Shown here: positions 57,730-64,000 of the stretch, one piece after another | Layout: the number at the start of each line of letters is the position of its first letter | How positions within the stretch are numbered: the stretch's first letter is position 1 | NCBI GenBank assembly: GCA_031763025.1 | Contig: JASSKH010000029.1 | Span: forward strand, 4,183,095 to 4,247,094 | Length of the DNA: 64,000 nucleotides | Direction of reading: 5' to 3' | Source of the DNA: Macrocystis pyrifera | Lineage: Eukaryota > Sar > Phaeophyceae > Laminariales > Laminariaceae | Position numbers and translations under genes: made by a program | Notes under the pieces: model-generated | The model's database searches: none | What the model was told of the DNA's origin: nothing | Seen by the model: only the letters and a program-made list of their open reading frames with translations

Positions 57730-59567
57730 CCCCCCTGTGAAATATCATACCTGTGGTAACGTTTTAAAAAAACAACATGCGTTTCTACTGAACGAAACCC
57801 AACTGTACGATAACTTGTAGGCAAGTTGTGTCTGTTCACAGCAAAGCTCACGCAGTGTCCCTAACACATGCTGCAGGTGTTATTGTCGCGCGTACCCTCT
57901 GTCTGATATGGGAACGGTCAAGCTCTGCTCCATAGGTCGTACAGATGTAGTAGTGGTGTTTGTTTTTATTCGTAGCAGGGGAACCATCTAACACACAACT
58001 TTATCAAGTGCGTGTACAAGGGGTTGATGGGTTTGACCGACAAGCGGGGTGTCCAGCGATGCTGACCCGCGCCTCGTGTCTCCCCTGCTGCTGCGGCTGC
58101 TGACGATTTCAAGAAATATTGTCTTCGAATAATGAGCTTAAACATCACGAATACATGGGACCGAGTACGTAGATATTCGTTCGTGTTGGTTCAGCACATC
58201 AATCCGTATTATTTAGCCTTCTGCATCCCAAATTTGACTGCTGCAGATACCGAGTTCGCGCGTTACTAGCACAGAATACTAGCAAAGTGGATCTGAGTAA
58301 CTTGTGACAAGGACTACTGTTTGATAAATTAGATTACGTGCGCAGATGGAAAAACGAAAATCGAAGATACTTTTTTATTTGAGACGTACGTCAGGATGTG
58401 TTTGGCCTTTTCAGCGACGATACATCGAAACTGTTTTATTGGATAATGATAAGACTAAGTTTCCTGTACATCGTATCTAATGTGACACAGACAAACTAGT
58501 TTTTGCTGTGATTTTCGGGAGGGCGGACGCAACTCTTGGCATAGTGCTTCTCTATGGCAATCTGACAAGCGTTTGACCCATTTTTTTCTCATTGTGTTAA
58601 TCAAGCTCAACTCTCTGCCAAGAACCCTAAACGCTCGTGGAATTACACGCCAAGAACGAAACTTCGCACGGTCCCATGAAAGTCAAGTAGATCATTTTTT
58701 TTTCAGATACTAGGGCAAATAATGCACATACGGTTCGAAACCAAAGCGTTTCGCATGTTCCTAGAATTACGTCGTGAGGTGTTTGAAACATTGTTCTGCT
58801 CCTGGGAAGTGACGGTCGTCCATCCTGATTCTTGATCGTACTTGGTAGGTAAACGTCGTTTCTTGGTGCCATCTGTATCAACGGTTGAGGCTATTATCCT
58901 GAAATGCGTTGTCTTGTCAAAGACTTGGTGTTGTATCAACGTTTGAGGCTAATATCCTGAAATACGTTTTCTTTGTCGAAGACTTAGTGTTGTATCAACG
59001 GTTGAGGCTGATATCCTGAAGTACGTTTTCTTGTCGAAGACTTGCTGTTGTCTGTGTGGCGCGGAGTGTCTGTGAAGAACACTCGTGACCAAGGGTAGAC
59101 ACCATGTGTGGATGAAACAGGAATATAGAGCTGTCAGTGCGGGTGCATCATCGTCTTCTTATTATCCCGGGAAACACAATCACTGACGGTAGATGTATTT
59201 GACGGTATTTGAAACCGGGCGTCAGTACGCCCAACATATTTCAGGGAAGTAAACTATGAAAGTTGTGATAGTATCGTCATCACAGGAACACTACGCCTCT
59301 CTCACGGGAGGTGCATACACTACGGGTTGGCGTCTACGGGATGTTTCACTGGCCAACAGTCCGTCCTACAGCAATACTCCATGGTAGTTATGGCGCGGCC
59401 TAGCTGTCCTGAAATACTATTGACGCCAATTAACAGCGGGGTTAAACAATCAATAGACCGAGCAACGAGTGTGAAGGTAGTAGTAGTTCGACCGTGTTCC
59501 GCATTTGTCCGACATCCACCAAACCAATGATCATTGCGCTTTTGCGTAGCAACCAGATATCACCTAG
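57730..59567 (+). other. Type Z sequence without firm genes
   Basis: Diverged partner of about 39,331-41,241 in type Y. Short frames only, none shared with Y beyond the Ser-Thr block near 58,860. Contains the 58 bp tandem repeat. Confidence 0.35.
58876..59049 (+). repeat. 58-59 bp tandem repeat, three units, type Z
   Basis: TATCAACG(G/T)TTGAGGCT starts at 58,876, 58,934 and 58,993. The first unit begins in the block shared with Y near 40,690, where there is only one unit. The period is not a multiple of three, so the repeat breaks any frame. Confidence 0.8.
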
Positions 59568-59912
59568 ATGCGTATGGACTTCGACGACCCTTTATCGATT
59601 CAACAAAACGAAGATGTCCGGAACGCAGATGTGTGCAAGGTTGCCTTGACGTCAGGTGCCGCGCTACGGTTGAATCTACCAAGTGCGGATGGTGACCGCT
59701 TCTTCCGTATCAGTCACAGCGTTCAACCTGCCAGTACCTATCCGCCCTGCCAAGACACTAACCATATTTTCGCCCTTCAACGTTTGTCGAAATTTGTGAC
59801 AGGGTGGAAAATCGTTATTTACAGAGAGAAGGAAAACGGAAACGAAATCATTTTACCTCGAAATCTTCAGGAACAGAGTACAATCAAACTGAAAGTGGTC
59901 TTTGCGCACTGA
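59568..59912 (+). CDS. Candidate exon, ADP-ribosyltransferase-like, type Z (first)
   Basis: 114-codon open frame. After a part shared with Y 41,242 it ends Lys-Glu-Asn-Gly-Asn-Glu-Ile-Ile-Leu-Pro-Arg-Asn, then about ten residues and the strand-like Ile-Lys-Leu-Lys-Val-Val. This resembles the catalytic Glu and following strand of ADP-ribosyltransferases (Glu-Val/Ile-Leu-x-Pro-Arg). The residue two before the Glu is Gly rather than Glu or Gln, which speaks against an active Arg-specific enzyme. Located in the back half of the copy 4 gene, behind a secreted cysteine-rich front. Confidence 0.38.
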   Translation: MRMDFDDPLSIQQNEDVRNADVCKVALTSGAALRLNLPSADGDRFFRISHSVQPASTYPPCQDTNHIFALQRLSKFVTGWKIVIYREKENGNEIILPRNLQEQSTIKLKVVFAH

Positions 59913-60218
59913 TGTTTCGTCCGACACTCGGCTTTAGTTCTCCACGGAATAAGCTAAACAATCTTTATCGCAGTATAACAAATACTGTAATCGGAACACC
60001 TTGATTAACCGCTGGCCAACCTTCTGCCTACCTAGCATACTAAAGGTTACACGGCCTATTTGTTTTGCGTCTATTTAGTCCGAATCCTATGTTGGAAGAC
60101 AATGGGGAGCAGCAGCCACTTTCCCGGCTTGATCTTGAATAGATCGATCGGCTATATCGTATATTCCAGTGTAATTTGTCACATCGACCATACTGATATA
60201 TTTTGTGACCACGGTTGA

Positions 60219-60445
60219 CACAAGCACGCATCGACTGCGCCTGAACGGCCACATGTGCTGGTGTTGTTGTTACGTGTTAGTGGCTCTTTGGTTTTAGGTA
60301 TCGGCAGCATGCATACTTGGAAGTACGTCTCAGAATTAGGTAACTTGTACTTCATGACATGATGCTTCCTCCACGGGAGTTCTACCTCATGGGGTACCGG
60401 TGTACGTGTAGACGGAACAACATACTTCATATTATGCTGCTGGTA
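60219..60445 (+). pseudogene. ADP-ribosyltransferase-like remnant, type Z (second)
   Basis: Keeps Glu-Arg-Pro-His-Val-Leu-Val-Leu-Leu-Leu and, in another frame, Met-Leu-Pro-Pro-Arg-Glu-x-Tyr with Arg-Arg-Asn-Asn-Ile, both matching Y 41,779-42,111. A TGA and a frame change separate them, so it is broken. Confidence 0.4.
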
Positions 60446-63056
60446 GTTTTTTTTTTTTTATTTTTTCTCGCTTTTTATATTTTAGAGATTATACGCGATA
60501 CCTCGTCCCGAATCTTATAGGACGCCAAACAGAGTGGCAGTATAAAGGGTTCCCGGGAGATCTTTGCCGCTGTCTTGGTCGCCGCTTTCAGACTGTCCTT
60601 CTCCGGCGTTTTGTGTTCGCGAGTGTAAAACTGCAAATACGAGTTTTTTTTAATGCGTTGGCCACACCGCTATAGACTCCCCACGCTTGTGCGTGTGGTT
60701 AGCTTCTGAAAATCGCGCACCGCTGTTGTTGGAATATTGAAATTGATCGTAGCCGACAAACACAGCGAAACAACATCTAGATTAACGTATGTAACGTCAA
60801 AATATATTTGATACCGACGGTGTGTACTTAGTGTAGTATATGCTGGATTACACGTGCCGGTAGAGAACTATATTATACATGGATGTCCTGATCAATGCAC
60901 GCTTTCAATCATGTTGTTTACATGCACGAACAGATCAAACCTAATTTGGCCGCAGTTAAAGCAACTCTTTGTTGTTGTCAGGTTTCATCATCCCGTTTAA
61001 TCTGTGACCAGACGACCATACGTGCGACCGCAGTTGTTTCAACTAAGGGATGTCGGTTGTTGTTTTTTAAATATATTTATCGTGCGTGTATTTGCGGTCG
61101 CAGTTCCACATTTTTTCATACCGTGTCCCACAACTTTCGAATGTCATTCCAAGGAACCAACAACGTCCTAAGGTACTACGCGTATCATGCAGCCTTTCTT
61201 CAACTCTATTAATTGTTGCGTCTCTCTGTCGGTCTGTCTGTCTGGCTCTATTTTTGTCATTGTGTCTGTGCATGGCGGTCCCAGTTACATCTAGACGGAA
61301 ACCCATCGAGCTCAACACAACAAAGCGCATAATTAATGTATCACGCAGACTATTCGCTAGAAGAAGCAACGAATGCGCCGGCGCTTGGTGCTTGATTAGT
61401 GGCAAGCCATTTTAAGTCGGTGCCAGCATCGAAGCCTCTATTTTTAGCTTTTGCTCACAAACTGAAACAATACACGTAACTCCAGGAGGGGCCGAGGAGC
61501 GATTTCCCCCCATCGGTCACACAACGTCACGCACGGTGGTGTAGATAAAATCAAGTATGAAGGTTGTTGATAGGTTCCTTTTCAGGAAACATCCCATACG
61601 GCAATCCCTCGCTGAGTGTCGCGTTCGGCTTCTATTTTAACAAGATAAACTCGTATCACGTATTTGTTTGCATTTGTACTCTCGTGTGGGGTGATTACGC
61701 GATACCTGCCCTATGTTCTACACGGAAGAACGTGGATATGTGTACGTACTCAATTGCTCGCTGAACATGCCCGCCAGAGGTACATCAATACCGTCACATG
61801 TACTGAAATGAAGGAAGTATATGACCCATGACTACCGCGCCGGCGGTTCATCTGCATATATCATACTGTAGATACAGCATGGAAATGACAGGTGCCCAAC
61901 CATGAAGCGCTAAGTATTGTATCGAAAGAGGACGCCGTCTACATTGGACCAATATATTGGTAGGTTTGAGCGTGAGTTGTGGTTGGGAGGTACGACACAT
62001 TCCCCATCATAATTTGATTCAAAAACATAACAATGCCAACAATGTACATTATATGTTCAAGCACGAAGCATGCACATTCGAACAAGATCAAAGACTTCAC
62101 CCCAAAACACCCAAACCAAGAATCGCCAGCAGCCGGTCGAGGTTCAACAGCATGATCCTTTTTACACACGAATGAAAATACAAATATCAGCTGGTAGTGC
62201 ATGCGGATTTTCCGTATTAGACTAACCGCGTCGGTCGGGTTGCGGACAATTCATGCGTATATTTACAGTGGCAACAAATATGTTCGATGACGTTAAAAGG
62301 AAAAATTGAGATGCTTCTGGTATACATTGAAACAGATGCGGAACGTGTGTCCCTATCTCGATATGCCTAGAATGCTTTAGGGCTGGCGCGTACTACCGTC
62401 GTGGTCGTCGGTGTATTGTAAAGACCTCCGCCTATCCTCCACGCTGCCACGATGAGTGATGCACTTTCGAAAATGTCCGCGGTGAACTATTTCCTTGGCA
62501 TTATCACTTGCTCCCTCTGACCCTAGCCCCAACCTGACTATAGCTTTGAGTGGTGTCCGAGTCGGGACAGTTTATAGTCGCCGTTCCCGCTCTAGTCGTG
62601 CCGCAGAAACGACATCACTGGATATCAGGTTATCGGCGATGTACCTACGACTACAATTTCAGTAAACAAACACGAGATGTCATATTGGTAGACATGGTGA
62701 ATGGGGCAAAGCACCTTATTCGTTGGCGAGATGACATTTCCCTTGCAAAGCATTTCTGTCCTGACTGGAGCAGACGAGGATTTCTAACGAAATATGCTTT
62801 GGCTTCGTGGGGTACAAACAACGAGGTATCACGAGCGACGGAGGACTGGCAATAACTGTGATACTGTCACATTTCGCCGGTTGCATTATCCCTTGCGCTG
62901 TTGTACATACAGCTGAACAAAATATACAACGATGTCTGGGTGATTCGTTCACGAAATTCCAAGCTATCAGTAGCTTGGTTATTCTGAAAAGCTGGCAAGA
63001 ATTGAGTGTGTTAATCACTGTCACCGCCCATGGGCTCTCGGCTAGATGAAAACATA
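60446..63056 (+). other. Type Z sequence without supported genes
   Basis: Starts with a T-run at about 60,448. Open frames of up to 112 codons on either strand have no matching frame in Y or X. From about 61,730 aligned with X 11,027 onward. Confidence 0.35.
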
Positions 63057-63319
63057 CATGTAGATTGAAGTGCGCATGCAGGTTGATCATGTTTGTCTGC
63101 CTTTAACGTGTAGGGCGCGCTCGTCGAACACCGACCGATTCATTATTTGAATAAATCAACGCTTGTGCCGTACCAACCATATATGTACGTGTACATGGTT
63201 GTGATTTTCCCGCGCCCGCTGAGCGACAGTTTACAGCTATTGATGGTAAATACGATATTGTGGTGTTTTACCCGACTGAAGCACAAACCAAACTGTCCGA
63301 ACAAACGTTCCTTGCGTAA
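63057..63319 (+). pseudogene. Conserved frame with Tyr-Asp-Ile-Val, type Z
   Basis: Aligns with 12,394-12,651 and ends at TAA 63,317. A TAA near 63,150 stands where X has GAA; from there to the end the frame is open and well conserved. Confidence 0.42.
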
Positions 63320-63517
63320 AGGCCGAACTTTGAAATGGCTGTGCGAAGGTACGGTTCTTCCTGGAAGTTTGTGCAATATTCCTCCGTCTCAGCTTTGACT
63401 GTATTCGAATAGAACATCGTGGCTGGTGTTGGCAGGTGACAATACCCCCTGGTGCACATCCCGCCTTCTTCGTTCTGTTCACGTCAGCAGGTAAAAAACA
63501 TGCTATTGAACCAATAC

Positions 63518-64000
63518 AGACGGTCCCGAAGATGGAGCCCGTGCTGACCCGAGGTTGTAATTTCTCTTACTACTGAACCTTGTTGAGGGGAGCGCACCGT
63601 CGGTACACTCAGTGGAAACGTCGGAGCGTTTGCGGCCTACTCAACATTCGCAATCAATTTCAATGTGAAGCAGCAGGTGTCTGTAGGTAAACTAGTTGTC
63701 TCTTGTACTTCCATACCTACGAAACATACATCAACAACGTCAAATGGTTGACATTTGGCCTGGCGTGACACACAGGCTGTGCATCGGATTAACTTACGGC
63801 ACGGATCATTGAATTGTGGAACCACACTCCACATGTTCGATAAGAGTAGCTTACTGCACTATAAAGTATGGTTGATACTTAGTTGTGGTGTACGGTGTAC
63901 AGCCCGAAAATTGGACTCTCCGCAAGCTTAACCACATCCCCAACTAACAGATCACCATAAAGTGTTTGTTCTGTTTGGGTCTCACATCATGCAGGTCAAC
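63518..64000 (+). repeat. Start of a further leader segment, cut by the window
   Basis: The sequence from 63,518 aligns with the starts of the alpha leaders (12,841 and 30,195) with substitutions and small indels. This shows that the array continues to the right with another leader and presumably another gene. Confidence 0.55.

Larger units (their letters stand above)
47428..64000 (+). repeat. Array copy 4: type X front joined to type Z back
   Basis: From 47,428 to about 57,486 the sequence is a close copy of X 1-9,540, interrupted by a 450 base C-poor block at 48,637-49,090. At 57,487 it switches within one frame to sequence resembling type Y from about 39,105 onward, and stays Z-like to the window edge. 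Its signal exon, second exon, three cysteine exons and a 170-codon frame at 51,023 are all open. It is therefore the best candidate for an expressed gene in the window. The right end is cut by the window. Confidence 0.85.

Noticed and set aside
1-64000. CRISPR array, prophage or bacterial operons
   Set aside because: No short regularly spaced repeats with unique spacers, no long adjacent reading frames and no ribosome-binding-site pattern were seen. Splice-site features point to a eukaryote.

Overview
The window looks like one eukaryotic locus made of long direct repeats. There are no bacterial operons or long single-exon genes. Open frames are short and bounded by sites that read as spliceosomal: donors such as GTGAGT/GTGAGA and acceptors such as CTTTAG or CGCAG after T-rich tracts. 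I cannot name the organism. The spaced-cysteine secreted modules suggest a protist or early-diverging fungus, but that is a guess.

Layout. Four consecutive copies of a 15-17 kb segment lie head to tail: about 1-17,354, 17,355-32,436, 32,437-47,427, and 47,428 to the right edge. Copies 1, 2 and the first 10 kb of copy 4 are nearly identical (type X). Copy 3 is an old, strongly diverged paralogue (type Y) with stops and frameshifts, a deletion of about 3.3 kb and an extra block of about 4.9 kb. At about 57,487 copy 4 switches from type X to a third version (type Z) that resembles the right half of Y. A 2.2 kb leader segment (alpha or beta version) precedes each gene body and ends in a signal-peptide exon. 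Copy 1 ends with alpha and beta back to back, as if the Y gene between them had been lost.

Gene content. Everything I can support is on the plus strand. A signal-peptide exon ends in phase 1. It is followed by an exon of unknown fold conserved between X and Y, then three cysteine exons that all start and end in phase 1. Together these carry five copies of a six-cysteine module, C-x4-C-x14-C-x4-C-x4-CC. Downstream is a string of exon remnants recognised by comparing X with Y and Z: the same frame is kept, and in several the changes cluster at third codon positions. Most remnants carry stops, so the back halves of these genes are largely decayed while the front cysteine exons are intact. The extra block in Y and Z holds frames that end like ADP-ribosyltransferase domains, a weak call.

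Other features are a tRNA-like Pol III element on the minus strand in each X copy, a 450 bp block in copy 4 with almost no C on the plus strand, three local tandem repeats and a perfect hairpin. No ordinary tRNA, rRNA, CRISPR array or recognisable transposon was seen. All exon boundaries are predictions without transcript support.
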